From: JAPPOI01 sp028818055
Lineage (GTDB): Bacteria; Pseudomonadota; Alphaproteobacteria; Rhodobacterales; Rhodobacteraceae
Length of the DNA stretch: 64,000 bases
NCBI GenBank assembly: GCA_965267405.1
Contig: OZ253954.1
Coordinates: 2,418,001-2,482,000, forward strand
Direction: 5' to 3'
Shown: one piece after another, positions 43,251 through 52,727 of the stretch
How the letters are laid out: each line of letters begins with the position of its first letter
Numbering within the stretch: position 1 is the stretch's first letter
Program-made: the position numbers and the translations under genes
The notes under the pieces: model-generated
Databases searched by the model: none
Told to the model about the DNA's origin: nothing
The model's input: the letters and a program-made list of their open reading frames with translations, nothing else

Positions 43251-44756
43251 ATGTCTAAACCCAATATCCTAATCATTATGGTCGACCAGCTGGCCGGAAC
43301 GTTGTTTCCGGACGGTCCTGTGTCTTGGCTGAGAACGCCCAACCTTGCAGCGCTAGCCGAGCGTTCGCTTCGGTTCAGCAATGCGTACACCGCGTCACCT
43401 CTATGTGCGCCAGGGCGCGCAGGTTTCATGTCGTCAATGTTGGCGTCCAGAACAGGTGTTTACGACAATGCAGCTGAATTCCGGTCTGATATCCCTACAT
43501 TTGCGCATCATCTGCGACGGGCCGGATACGCGACGTGTTTATCTGGCAAGATGCATTTTGTCGGCCCCGACCAGCTTCATGGTTTTGAAGAGCGTTTGAC
43601 GACGGACATATACCCGGCAGACTTCGGCTGGACGCCCGATTATCGGAAGCCGGGCGAGCGCATTGATTGGTGGTACCACAATATGGGGTCCGTTACCGGC
43701 GCGGGCGTCGCCGAGATTTCCAATCAAATGGAATACGATGACGAAGTTGCGCACTTCGGCTGCCAAAAACTCTATGATTTGGCTCGTGGACGTGATGATC
43801 GGCCATGGTGTCTTACGGTGAGTTTTACGCACCCGCACGATCCTTATGTGGCGCGGCGGAAATATTGGGATCTTTACGAAGGCATCCCGCAATTGTCGCC
43901 GGATGTTGGTCCAATCTCATACGAAGACCTCGACCCACATTCCAAGCGCATCTTTGATGCAAACGATTGGCGGTCTTACGATATCCAGCCAGACCATGTC
44001 GAACGCGCAAGGCGCGGGTATTTTGCTAACATGTCCTACATCGACGACAAAGTTGGCGAACTGATGCAAGTGCTCGCCGACACACGACAAGAGGCGGTTA
44101 TAGTCTTTGTCTCGGACCACGGCGACATGCTTGGCGAGCGGGGCCTCTGGTTCAAGATGAGTATGTTTGAGGGCTCGTCGAGGGTGCCGCTTATGATTTC
44201 ATCACCAAACGTCAATCCTAGCACTATTGAAACACCGGTTTCGACGCTGGATGTCGGCCCAACACTTGCCGAGATTGCGGGCCTTGATATTGGCGAATTG
44301 TCCGACTGGACTGACGGCGAAAGCCTTTTGAGTATAGCAGCGAACAAGTCACGCCCGCCGGTGAAGATCGAATACGCTGCAGAGGCATCCATCGCCCCGA
44401 TCGTGGCGGTGAGAGATGCTGAATACAAACTGGTCAGATGCGCGACTGACCCGGATTTGCTTTACAAATTGGCCGACGATCCAAGTGAACTCAAAAACCT
44501 GGCTGACGATCCGGACCATGCTGATGCAAAGGCGCGTTTGTCAGCTTTTGTCGATGAAAACTGGGATCTGGCGGCTTTCGATGCAGATGTACGTGCCAGC
44601 CAGGCACGCAGATTGGTAGTTTACGATGCCCTTAGAAAAGGCGGATACTATCCCTGGGATTATCAGCCACTTCAGCGTGCATCCGAACGCTATATGCGAA
44701 ATCACATGGACCTTAACGTCCTTGAAGAAAGTCAGCGCTTTCCGCGGGGTGAATAG
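43251..44756 (+). CDS. betC: Choline-sulfatase
   Basis: The 501-residue sulfatase contains the formylglycine site CAPGRAG near residue 51 (CxPxR, so Cys is the modified residue) and opens PNILIIMVDQLAG. HPHDPYV, FVSDHGDMLGERGLW and the C-terminal GGYYPWDYQPL are typical of BetC. It would release choline and sulfate from choline-O-sulfate, an osmolyte and sulfur source. It is not next to other bet genes in this window except betB at the far right edge, ~19 kb away. Confidence 0.9.
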   Translation: MSKPNILIIMVDQLAGTLFPDGPVSWLRTPNLAALAERSLRFSNAYTASPLCAPGRAGFMSSMLASRTGVYDNAAEFRSDIPTFAHHLRRAGYATCLSGKMHFVGPDQLHGFEERLTTDIYPADFGWTPDYRKPGERIDWWYHNMGSVTGAGVAEISNQMEYDDEVAHFGCQKLYDLARGRDDRPWCLTVSFTHPHDPYVARRKYWDLYEGIPQLSPDVGPISYEDLDPHSKRIFDANDWRSYDIQPDHVERARRGYFANMSYIDDKVGELMQVLADTRQEAVIVFVSDHGDMLGERGLWFKMSMFEGSSRVPLMISSPNVNPSTIETPVSTLDVGPTLAEIAGLDIGELSDWTDGESLLSIAANKSRPPVKIEYAAEASIAPIVAVRDAEYKLVRCATDPDLLYKLADDPSELKNLADDPDHADAKARLSAFVDENWDLAAFDADVRASQARRLVVYDALRKGGYYPWDYQPLQRASERYMRNHMDLNVLEESQRFPRGE

Positions 44757-44760
44757 GCCA

Positions 44761-45141
44761 CTATGTCTCTGAACAGTGTCGGCGAAATGCCCGTTTCAGC
44801 ATGTCCAATTCGGCTCGGAGCAGTGCAACTTCGGCGCGGACGTCTTCGTCCAACACGTCGCCAGCGATGATCGTTTCTTCGGCCAACGCCGTTCCCGTGC
44901 CGGTATCTTCAATGACGAATGTCTGAACACCATCTGCGAGCCGTTCGACGGGAATTCGAAATCTGACAAACCACCTTTGTTCGCCTTCGGGTGACGCGTC
45001 GGCAGCCTCTGTCTCGGGCGTTCCGACGACCTCGTCCAGATGGCGCAAAAGAAGCGATGGTGGTGCTTCACGCGACGACGACAAAAGACCTTCCCAGATG
45101 CCCTCGGCCAGCCGCATTCGAGTAAGCGTCATCTCCGCCAT
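44761..45141 (-). CDS. Conserved hypothetical (pairs with DUF6478-like gene)
   Basis: The 126-residue protein has a beta-rich centre (RWFVRFRIPVERLADGVQTF) and a C-terminal helix (EVALLRAELDMLKRAFRR). There is no signal or membrane segment. It abuts the upstream gene (stop and start adjacent) and ends 4 bp from the convergent betC. Such a pair recurs in Rhodobacteraceae in my recollection, but no function is known. Confidence 0.7.
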   Translation of the reverse strand: MAEMTLTRMRLAEGIWEGLLSSSREAPPSLLLRHLDEVVGTPETEAADASPEGEQRWFVRFRIPVERLADGVQTFVIEDTGTGTALAEETIIAGDVLDEDVRAEVALLRAELDMLKRAFRRHCSET

Positions 45142-45894
45142 CTAGTAATCTGCCCTTGGTCGACGGGTCATTGTCATGTCGCGCAGTGTTATCTGGTTCA
45201 TTTCGGGGCCTTCGAAAATCAGATCAATCCACGCTCTTTCGAGCCGCGCTTCATTGAGGTCGGATGCGGCCACATCGAACTCGACGGTTTGTTCACCGTT
45301 GGAGCCTTCAAACTCTCTTACGATCTGTTCCACGTTTGGGCCATGCCGCAAGTTCAGTCGACCAAATATTTCCAGCGGTGCTTCCGTCTCCATTCGGACG
45401 TCCAGCCGCATAATGTGGCGACGCGTGAGACCATCAATTCCTTCGGGTGGCAAGTCGACAACGAGACTGAGGAACGAACCGTCAAACCGAAACACATCCA
45501 TCCGCAAGCCAAATGCCGCAATATCTTCCGCTTTGGTATTACGAAGCTGTCTGACCGTCAGTTCACTTAATCCGCAATCGTGGAATACTTTGGCCTCTTC
45601 ACCGAATGAAGTTTTTGAAGCAACCGATGCAATTCCAGATGGTGTGACGGGCATCTGCCAGATTTCCGGCCTCCACGCCCAGTCAGAATGAAGCGGGCGT
45701 TTGATCGCAGCCTGACCAGCAAGCGGCAATTGAAGCCGAGCGTCTGCAACAGCGACAACCCGGTTTACATTGACGGCCAGCGACCGCGCACGTGCTCTGA
45801 GCTGCTTAAGATCGACAAGATCGACAGTGTCGGCATGGCGCGCCGTTCGCGCCCACCGTGTACGATGTCTCTTCTCGATCCAGTTCATCAACAT
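45142..45894 (-). CDS. Conserved hypothetical, DUF6478-like
   Basis: The ~250-residue soluble protein begins MLMNWIEKRHRTRW and has alternating beta strands (VFRFDGSFLSLVVDLP, RHIMRLDVRMETEAPLEIFG) ending RDMTMTRRPRADY. I associate it with the roseobacter family DUF6478, from memory. The start is the ATG at 45894 (another at 45888); the in-frame region up to 45954 looks non-coding. It is directly followed by the 126-residue gene. Confidence 0.7.
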   Translation of the reverse strand: MLMNWIEKRHRTRWARTARHADTVDLVDLKQLRARARSLAVNVNRVVAVADARLQLPLAGQAAIKRPLHSDWAWRPEIWQMPVTPSGIASVASKTSFGEEAKVFHDCGLSELTVRQLRNTKAEDIAAFGLRMDVFRFDGSFLSLVVDLPPEGIDGLTRRHIMRLDVRMETEAPLEIFGRLNLRHGPNVEQIVREFEGSNGEQTVEFDVAASDLNEARLERAWIDLIFEGPEMNQITLRDMTMTRRPRADY

Positions 45895-46008
45895 TTTAGC
45901 GGATTCTGATCGGCCTGCCACATTATGTAGGGGGCATACTAGCCGCGACCACAATAGGCAGGCAAGGATTCGGATTGCCCAGTACGCAATTTTTTACCCG
46001 ATGCTGTC

Positions 46009-46620
46009 TTAACGATTTGCTAATCGAAGCTGAGCAATTTGCGCGTCAAGCGTCAGGAAACCTTCCGACGAAGACAGATTTGCAGGTCTTGGCCCGACAA
46101 GTGAAACCGACATGAACCGCCCGCCGATAGAAAACAGCGCCCGCCATTGTTCCTGCGAAACATTGGCGTCAAAGGGGCTCAGGTCCTTTGCATGCACATA
46201 GACGATGTCGTCCGATTTTTCCGTTCGAATGATTTCTACACGTTTTGGGTCGCCATTTCGCGCAAGCGCCGCTTGGCCTGCATTCGTTTTGAAGAACGCA
46301 AGAAGGGTGTCAGCGTCCGGCGCTTCAAGATCAGGATCTTCGATGGACACGGTGACAATGCCACGCACATCTGGTTGCGGTGCTTGTGAGCCGCGACTTA
46401 AGAAAACGCAATTTGCCAAGACGACCACAGAAGGCTCCGACGAAAAACGCGATGATCTCTCGTCGATGCACCAGCCGTCTGCAGCTGCAACAACCATCCC
46501 ATCGGACAGCTTGACAACCGATGGTGCCTGTCGCGACACCATCGGAAAGTCGAACTGATCGCACCCCGCAAGCAGGGCCGCAATCAAGACCGCTGTGACC
46601 TTATAGGTCCATGTAGACAT
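46009..46620 (-). CDS. Lipoprotein of unknown function
   Basis: The 203-residue protein starts MSTWTYKVTAVLIAALLAGC, a lipoprotein signal with the lipid-modified Cys at residue 20. The mature part contains two Cys (WCIDE, LANCVF) and an SPFDANVSQEQW motif. The longer frame up to 46788 lies inside ilvD and is rejected. The start overlaps the ilvD 3' end by 20 bp, so it is probably expressed from the ilvD transcript. No family recognised. Confidence 0.75.
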   Translation of the reverse strand: MSTWTYKVTAVLIAALLAGCDQFDFPMVSRQAPSVVKLSDGMVVAAADGWCIDERSSRFSSEPSVVVLANCVFLSRGSQAPQPDVRGIVTVSIEDPDLEAPDADTLLAFFKTNAGQAALARNGDPKRVEIIRTEKSDDIVYVHAKDLSPFDANVSQEQWRALFSIGGRFMSVSLVGPRPANLSSSEGFLTLDAQIAQLRLANR

Positions 46621-48334
46621 GCGATTCTTCTTTGGCACCGGGGTGTGTGCACGCCCCAAGCTTGGCTGAACCGACAAGCTGCGAATACTTCCAAAGTGCG
46701 CCCGACGAATAGATCGTTTCGCGTGGGCCTTTCCAGTTCGCCTTGCGCTTGGCCAGTTCATCTTCAGACAGATCAACCGAAAGCTCACCCGTGGTGGCGT
46801 CCATCGTGATTATGTCGCCGTTTTCAAGAAGCGCAATCGGGCCACCGTGCGCTGCTTCGGGACCAACATGGCCCACGCAGAAGCCTCGAGTTGCGCCCGA
46901 AAACCGGCCATCCGTGATCAACGCGACTTTCTTGCCCATGCCTTGTCCGGAAAGCGCGGCCGTTGTCGCCAACATCTCGCGCATGCCAGGTCCGCCAGCT
47001 GGGCCTTCATTGCGGATGACAAGCACTTCGCCTTCTTCGTAGGCCCGCGCCTTGACCGCTTCAAAGGCGTCCTCCTCGCATTCGAAAACGCGTGCCGGTC
47101 CAACGAACCTTTGATGTTGGGTTGGTATGCCGGCAACTTTCACAATGGCTCCTTCCGGAGCAAGGTTACCTTCAAGTCCGACCACACCGCCTGTCGGTGT
47201 GATTGGGTTCTCAACCGGGAAAATCACGCGACCGTCGGCTTCACGATCGATCTTGTCGAGTTCTTCGCCCATCGTTTCGCCGGTCGCGGTCATGCAGTCT
47301 TCGTGGATCAAACCAGCTTTGCGAAGCTCTTTCATGACCACGGGAACGCCACCTGCCTCGTAAAGGTCTTTTGCGACGTACTGTCCGCCTGGTTTGAGGT
47401 CGACGAAGTAAGGTGTGTCGCGGAAAATTTCGCACACATCCTTTAGATCGAAGTCGATGCCTGCTTCGTGAGCAATGGCGGGCAGGTGAAGGCCCGCGTT
47501 TGTTGAACCACCGGTACAGGCGACGACCCGCGCAGCATTTTGAAGGCTTTTCAATGTAACAACATCGCGCGCACGGATGTTCTTTTCCAGCAGGTTCATG
47601 ACTGCTGCACCGCTGGCCTCGCCATACTGATCGCGGGACTCGTATGGGGCTGGTGCGCCGGACGAATTTGGCAATGCCAAACCGATTGCTTCGGACACGC
47701 ACGCCATGGTGTTGGCTGTGAACTGGCCACCGCAAGCGCCAGCACTTGGGCAAGCGACCCGTTCAAGAACGGCAAGTTCTTCGTCCGAGTAATTGCCTGC
47801 TTGATGCTGACCAACAGCCTCGAACACGTCCTGAACGGTTACGTCTTTGCCGCCCAACCGGCCAGGAAGGATTGAACCGCCGTAGATAAAGACCGATGGA
47901 GTGTTCAATCGAACCATCGCCATCATCATGCCCGGCAAAGACTTGTCGCACCCAGCCAAGCCGACGATTGCATCATAGCCGTGCCCTCGCATGGTGAGTT
48001 CAACTGTGTCGGCGATAGCTTCGCGACTGGCCAGCGAAGACCGCATGCCTTCGTGTCCCATCGCGATACCATCGGTAACGGTAATGGTGGTGAATTCTCG
48101 CGGGGTACCACTTGCGGCCTTTACGCCCATCTTGACCGCTTGCGCCTGCCTGTTCAGGGCGATGTTGCATGGTGCGGCTTCGTTCCAGCAAGTCGCAACA
48201 CCGACGAACGGCTGAGCGATCTCCTCTTCGCTGATCCCCATCGCGTAATAGTACGAGCGATGTGGTGCCCTTGCCGGTCCCTCTGTGACATGTCGGCTGG
48301 GCAGTTTGGATTTATCAAACTTAGATTTCAGCAT
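46601..48334 (-). CDS. ilvD: Dihydroxy-acid dehydratase
   Basis: The 577-residue IlvD makes branched-chain 2-oxo acids from dihydroxy acids. Iron-sulfur ligands are visible in AGCDKSLPGM and CPSAGACGGQFTANTM. GFCVGHVGPEA is the C-terminal family motif. It precedes the overlapping lipoprotein gene. A short perfect hairpin (TTGTCC/GGACAA, 48375-48392) lies upstream in the leader, without a leucine-rich leader peptide that I can see. Confidence 0.96.
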   Translation of the reverse strand: MLKSKFDKSKLPSRHVTEGPARAPHRSYYYAMGISEEEIAQPFVGVATCWNEAAPCNIALNRQAQAVKMGVKAASGTPREFTTITVTDGIAMGHEGMRSSLASREAIADTVELTMRGHGYDAIVGLAGCDKSLPGMMMAMVRLNTPSVFIYGGSILPGRLGGKDVTVQDVFEAVGQHQAGNYSDEELAVLERVACPSAGACGGQFTANTMACVSEAIGLALPNSSGAPAPYESRDQYGEASGAAVMNLLEKNIRARDVVTLKSLQNAARVVACTGGSTNAGLHLPAIAHEAGIDFDLKDVCEIFRDTPYFVDLKPGGQYVAKDLYEAGGVPVVMKELRKAGLIHEDCMTATGETMGEELDKIDREADGRVIFPVENPITPTGGVVGLEGNLAPEGAIVKVAGIPTQHQRFVGPARVFECEEDAFEAVKARAYEEGEVLVIRNEGPAGGPGMREMLATTAALSGQGMGKKVALITDGRFSGATRGFCVGHVGPEAAHGGPIALLENGDIITMDATTGELSVDLSEDELAKRKANWKGPRETIYSSGALWKYSQLVGSAKLGACTHPGAKEESHVYMDL

Positions 48335-48416
48335 TTCGCGGCTCCCTGGCGCAGATCAGGGCAGGCATAAGACGTTGTCCGTTTCGGGACAAGCCTATCG
48401 CTCTGATTTTTGGAGG

Positions 48417-48839
48417 TTAACCTCGAGATTTGAAGCGCTGCGTGGTTGCGTGCAGAAGCGGTAGAAGTAACGTGGCAGCGACGACGTAGACGAGCGGTGT
48501 GGATGCGGCCGCAACTGAAGCTATCTGCCAAAACGGTGAATCTGGAACAAAATTCGACGCTGGCGCCACAAGCATCGCGTTGACGTCAGGATGACAGGCA
48601 CAAGTTGTCGCACAATCGCTGCGAGATGCAAAAAACCCAAGGTATTGGGCCGCTTGTTGGCAAATTTCGGTGTTTTCAGAGGGTTTCCCGCCAAGTTCAG
48701 CTGGAGAAAGTTTCGTTTTGAAGTCCAACACCGGCGAATACAGCCTTTCAAAGATGTTCACGTCGAGACACACCCAAATTCTTTGTGCCAGAAGCCTAGA
48801 AACCACTGGTAAACAAAGTGTTACGCTGAAAAGAGCCAT
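48417..48839 (-). CDS. Hypothetical protein with Cys-rich centre
   Basis: The 140-residue frame has a hydrophobic N-terminus (MALFSVTLCLPVVSRLLAQR), a middle with CATTCACHPD, and a C-terminal membrane-like helix near residues 105-130. It is not recognised and could be a small membrane protein or a chance frame. It lies between ilvD and accD, with no overlap, and is not contradicted by any better frame. Confidence 0.5.
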   Translation of the reverse strand: MALFSVTLCLPVVSRLLAQRIWVCLDVNIFERLYSPVLDFKTKLSPAELGGKPSENTEICQQAAQYLGFFASRSDCATTCACHPDVNAMLVAPASNFVPDSPFWQIASVAAASTPLVYVVAATLLLPLLHATTQRFKSRG

Positions 48840-48941
48840 GTGAGGGCCGTTTCGTGGGTTTAAAGGTTAAAATGCATTGATTGCATTCGCTGCCGCGCGC
48901 ATTTATCTGAAAGTAAAGATAAGCAGGCAGCGGTAAGGTCC

Positions 48942-49880
48942 ATGAACTGGATATCCAATTATGTCCGTCCAAAGATCAACTCGTTGTTTTCACGACGCGA
49001 GGTGCCTGAGAATCTTTGGACCAAATGTCCCGAATGCGGGACGATGTTGTTTCACCGGGAACTGGCTGAAAACCTGAACGTTTGCACGAATTGTGACCAT
49101 CACATGGGCATAACACCGCGCGAACGGTTTGAGACATTGTTCGATGGAGGAATTTTTGTCGAAGTGGCAGTTCCGGAACCTGTCGCTGATCCTTTGCACT
49201 TCAGAGATCAGAAAAAATACCCCGATCGTATGAAGACAGCCCAGAAGACGACCGGCGAGCGTGAAGCGATGCTGGTTGCGCAGGGCGAAATCGCACGTAC
49301 GCCAATTGTCGCAGTGGGCCAGGACTTTTCGTTCATGGGCGGCTCGATGGGGATGTACGTCGGAAATGCTATCATTGCTGCGGCTGAAAAAGCTGTGGAA
49401 TTGAAACTTCCGTTGGTGTTGTTTTCCGCAGCTGGTGGCGCACGTATGCAGGAAGGCATTTTGTCTTTGATGCAGATGCCGCGGACAACCGTTGCCATAG
49501 AAATGGTCCGCGAAGCTGGCCTGCCTTACATCGTGGTTTTGACACACCCAACCACGGGCGGTGTCACGGCGTCGTATGCGATGTTGGGTGACGTCCATAT
49601 CGCCGAACCTAACGCTCTGATTTGCTTTGCCGGACCAAGGGTCATCGAACAGACTATTCGGGAAAAATTGCCGGAAGGGTTCCAACGCGCAGAATACCTT
49701 TTGGATCACGGGATGCTGGATCGCGTTACCCATAGACGCGACATCAAGCATGAACTGGTAACCATACTTCGGATGCTGACAGGTCAATCCCCAGCGGTTC
49801 GCGGTGACTTGCCGCCACCCGAAGAAGTCGTCGAAAAGGCAGAGGCCGAGGTCACTCCGCAAGCCGACGCGGCTGAATAG
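48942..49880 (+). CDS. accD: Acetyl-CoA carboxylase carboxyltransferase subunit beta
   Basis: The 312-residue AccD has an N-terminal C4 zinc finger (CPECG at about residue 28, CTNCD at about residue 47) and the carboxyltransferase core (FSAAGGARMQEGILSLMQM, TTGGVTASYAMLGD). A TTATCT/AGATAA inverted repeat sits at 48903-48922, just upstream. folC follows after 66 bp, the usual accD-folC order. Confidence 0.96.
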   Translation: MNWISNYVRPKINSLFSRREVPENLWTKCPECGTMLFHRELAENLNVCTNCDHHMGITPRERFETLFDGGIFVEVAVPEPVADPLHFRDQKKYPDRMKTAQKTTGEREAMLVAQGEIARTPIVAVGQDFSFMGGSMGMYVGNAIIAAAEKAVELKLPLVLFSAAGGARMQEGILSLMQMPRTTVAIEMVREAGLPYIVVLTHPTTGGVTASYAMLGDVHIAEPNALICFAGPRVIEQTIREKLPEGFQRAEYLLDHGMLDRVTHRRDIKHELVTILRMLTGQSPAVRGDLPPPEEVVEKAEAEVTPQADAAE

Positions 49881-49946
49881 ACAGTGACAGCGAAACTGGC
49901 TGATCGATCGCAGCCTCAATCTCATTTTATCTGATAGGGTCCGTCG

Positions 49947-51221
49947 ATGGTATCTGCTTCCTCCGACCAAATCCTTGAGCGGATGATGTCACTGCACCCC
50001 AAGGTCATTGATCTGACATTGGACAGGATGTGGCGATGTCTGTCTGCTGTTGGGGATCCGCACCTCGCAGTACCACCAGTCATTCACCTCGCTGGCACGA
50101 ACGGTAAAGGGTCTACCCAAGCCATGATCCGCGCGGGACTGGAAGCCGAAGGAAAATCGGTCCACGCATACACATCACCCCATCTTGCGCGGTTCCATGA
50201 ACGCATCAGGGTGGCGGGCGAGATAATATCAGAGCCACTTTTGACCGAGCTTTTGGATGAAGTTTATTCATCCAATGGTGGCGAAGAGATCACCTATTTT
50301 GAAATCACGACGGTCGCCGCCTTCCTCGCGTTCGCACGCAAATCTGCCGATTGGACTCTTCTTGAAGTCGGACTCGGTGGCCGACACGATGCGACCAACG
50401 TCATCGACAATCCCGCGCTGACGATCATCACGAAAATCGATCTGGATCACCAACAATTCTTGGGCGAAACGATCCCTGAAATTGCCTACCAGAAGGCCGG
50501 CATTATCAAGCATGGCATCCCTGTCGTTGTCGGCCCCCAACATGAGGAGGCGCTTGCCGTCGTCGAAGCAGAGGCCAACAAATTCGGTGCACCCCTGATT
50601 GCGTTTGGCCAACACTGGCACGTTTGGGAGGAGCGGGGCAGGATGGTTTTTCAAGACGAGACCGGATTGTTGGACCTGCCGCTCCCCAATCTTCGCGGGG
50701 CTCATCAGATGGCGAATGCTGGAATGGCAATCGCTGCCTTGCGCCATCTTGGATTCGGTGAAGCCGCGTGCGAGGGAGCAGTAACCAAGGCATATTGGCC
50801 GGCCCGCATGCAGCGTCTGGCAAATGGTCCACTGGTGGACATGGCGGGCCGCGCTGAGCTTTGGCTGGACGGCGGACATAACCCGGCTGCCGGGTCAGCG
50901 CTTGCCGAAACGCTCGCCGACATGCCTGACCGACCCACCCATCTTATTTGCGGTATGCTGTCGACCAAAGACGTAACTGGCTACTTGAAAACGCTCGCTC
51001 CACACACGCAGACTTTGCACGCTGTCGCCATTCCCGGCGAAACCGCAACTTTGAGTGCTGAAGAAACCCAGGAAGCGGCGGCGTCTGTCGGCATGGACGC
51101 GGTCGTTTCAAATTCCGTTGAAGAAGCTCTCGCGGATATTGTTAAAACATCGCCAGATGCCCGCATCTTGATCTGTGGCTCTCTCTACCTGGCTGGTGTG
51201 GTTCTGCGCGAAAACAGCTAG
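49947..51221 (+). CDS. folC: Folylpolyglutamate/dihydrofolate synthase
   Basis: The 424-residue Mur-ligase-family FolC adds glutamate to dihydropteroate and folates. It has the P-loop GTNGKGST near residue 53, the YTSPHLARFHERIRV motif and the C-terminal LWLDGGHNPAAGSAL. It probably shares a transcript with accD. Confidence 0.95.
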   Translation: MVSASSDQILERMMSLHPKVIDLTLDRMWRCLSAVGDPHLAVPPVIHLAGTNGKGSTQAMIRAGLEAEGKSVHAYTSPHLARFHERIRVAGEIISEPLLTELLDEVYSSNGGEEITYFEITTVAAFLAFARKSADWTLLEVGLGGRHDATNVIDNPALTIITKIDLDHQQFLGETIPEIAYQKAGIIKHGIPVVVGPQHEEALAVVEAEANKFGAPLIAFGQHWHVWEERGRMVFQDETGLLDLPLPNLRGAHQMANAGMAIAALRHLGFGEAACEGAVTKAYWPARMQRLANGPLVDMAGRAELWLDGGHNPAAGSALAETLADMPDRPTHLICGMLSTKDVTGYLKTLAPHTQTLHAVAIPGETATLSAEETQEAAASVGMDAVVSNSVEEALADIVKTSPDARILICGSLYLAGVVLRENS

Positions 51222-51300
51222 GGGCGGTTTTCTCGCTCAAACCCTTGCCAACGAACGCCGGTGGGCGTAGCACCGAGACCGTTCAATTTCAGGGAGTCGC

Positions 51301-52152
51301 ATGATGTCGGATGATCCGAAAACCCTCGTCTCGACCGAGTGGTTGGAGGCACATTTATCCGATCCGGATTTGCGGATCTTTGACGCGTCTTGGTACCTGC
51401 CCGATATGAAGCGGGATGGTCGTGCAGAATACGAGAAAAGCCATATTCCCGGTGCTCGCTACTTCGATATCGATGACATCAGTGATCACCGCTCCGATCT
51501 TCCCCACACAGTACCACCAGTCGAAAAGTTCATGAGCCGTATGCGTGCTATGGGCGTGGGCGACGGCCATCAGGTTGTTGCTTACGATGGTGCTGGTTTG
51601 TTTTCGGCTGCGCGCGTTTGGTGGTTGTTCCGGTTGATGGGAAAAACCGACGTTGCGGTTCTAGATGGCGGATTTCGCAAGTGGACCGCGGAAGGCCGAC
51701 CGGTTGATGACAACCCGCCAGTCATCCGCGACCGCCATATGACAGTGCAACGGCAAAACCAGCTGGTGCGCGACGTTACCCAAGTGGCAGCAGCGTCGAA
51801 ATTAGCCGACCACGATATCGTAGATGCGAGGTCTCCAGCACGTTTTCGCGGTGAAGAGGCTGAGCCACGTCCTGGTTTGCGCTCTGGCCATATTCCGGGA
51901 TCGAAGAACGTCCATTACGCGACTCTGTTGCAGTCTGACGGAACCATGAAACCTGTTGACGAACTGCGGGCCGTCTTTGAAGCCGCTGGTGTCGATTTGA
52001 AGAAGCCGGTCATTACATCCTGCGGTTCGGGTGTGACGGCAGCGGTTCTGTCTTTGGCACTTGAGCGCATCGGCCACCGCAATCATTCGCTTTACGATGG
52101 GTCGTGGGCCGAATGGGGCATGTACGACGATTTACGGGTCGAAGTCGGATGA
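51301..52152 (+). CDS. sseA: 3-mercaptopyruvate sulfurtransferase
   Basis: The 283-residue protein has two rhodanese domains; the catalytic loop is SCGSGVTAAV near residue 240, and the CGSGVT form is characteristic of mercaptopyruvate (rather than thiosulfate) sulfurtransferase. It is cytoplasmic. ATGATG at 51301 offers two starts. The stop overlaps the next start by 4 bp. Confidence 0.92.
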   Translation: MMSDDPKTLVSTEWLEAHLSDPDLRIFDASWYLPDMKRDGRAEYEKSHIPGARYFDIDDISDHRSDLPHTVPPVEKFMSRMRAMGVGDGHQVVAYDGAGLFSAARVWWLFRLMGKTDVAVLDGGFRKWTAEGRPVDDNPPVIRDRHMTVQRQNQLVRDVTQVAAASKLADHDIVDARSPARFRGEEAEPRPGLRSGHIPGSKNVHYATLLQSDGTMKPVDELRAVFEAAGVDLKKPVITSCGSGVTAAVLSLALERIGHRNHSLYDGSWAEWGMYDDLRVEVG

Positions 52153-52715
52153 GCATCCAGCCAGCAGGCACGGAACTTTCTTACACCATCACCTATTTGG
52201 AGATGCCGGAACGGCCCGACTTCAACTGGCCGCATCTGCCGGCTGGCTCTGCTGCGGCATTGCTTAAGGCCACTGCTCCTCCGGTTTGGTACTTTCTGTC
52301 GCTATATGATGCGGTCGGGCGAGATTATGCTTGGGAAGATGTTCACACGTGGGAACACGCCGAGATCCAAAAGTGGCTGACCGCCGATGTCATGTCGCTG
52401 TACACGCTCATGGAGCATGGCTGGCCTCAAGGCTTCTTCCTGCTTGAGGATGCCGAAGACGGTACCGTCGATCTGGCCTACTTCGGCATGGTGCCCGAAG
52501 CTATTGGGAAAGGTCTTGGCGCGTGGCTTCTCAAAACAGCTATTTTGACGGCTTGGGATCGACCGAACACGCAACGTCTAACTGTCAACACATGTACTCT
52601 TGATCATCCTCGTGCTCTGGCAACCTATCAAAAACATGGGTTTCAGCCTGTTGGCCGAGAGGACAAAACCCGCATTTTGACTCGCGACCGAGACCTGTCG
52701 CGCATACCGGATTAA
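52149..52715 (+). CDS. GNAT-family N-acetyltransferase
   Basis: The 188-residue protein contains the acetyl-CoA loop EAIGKGLGAWLLKTAI near residue 118 and the end motif YQKHGFQPVGRE. It is likely co-translated with sseA and followed by tyrB after 12 bp. The substrate is unknown. The in-frame extension back to 52104 lies in sseA. Confidence 0.87.
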   Translation: MSIQPAGTELSYTITYLEMPERPDFNWPHLPAGSAAALLKATAPPVWYFLSLYDAVGRDYAWEDVHTWEHAEIQKWLTADVMSLYTLMEHGWPQGFFLLEDAEDGTVDLAYFGMVPEAIGKGLGAWLLKTAILTAWDRPNTQRLTVNTCTLDHPRALATYQKHGFQPVGREDKTRILTRDRDLSRIPD

Positions 52716-52727
52716 GGACCAAACGCC

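Noticed and set aside
48375..48392. Attenuator hairpin in the ilvD leader
   Set aside because: Only a 6-bp stem, no T-run and no branched-chain-rich leader peptide was found.
48990..49970. Long open frame (326 codons) on the minus strand across accD
   Set aside because: It mirrors the codon periodicity of accD, a clear conserved gene; the translated sequence is Cys/His/Phe-rich with no motif and no ribosome site.
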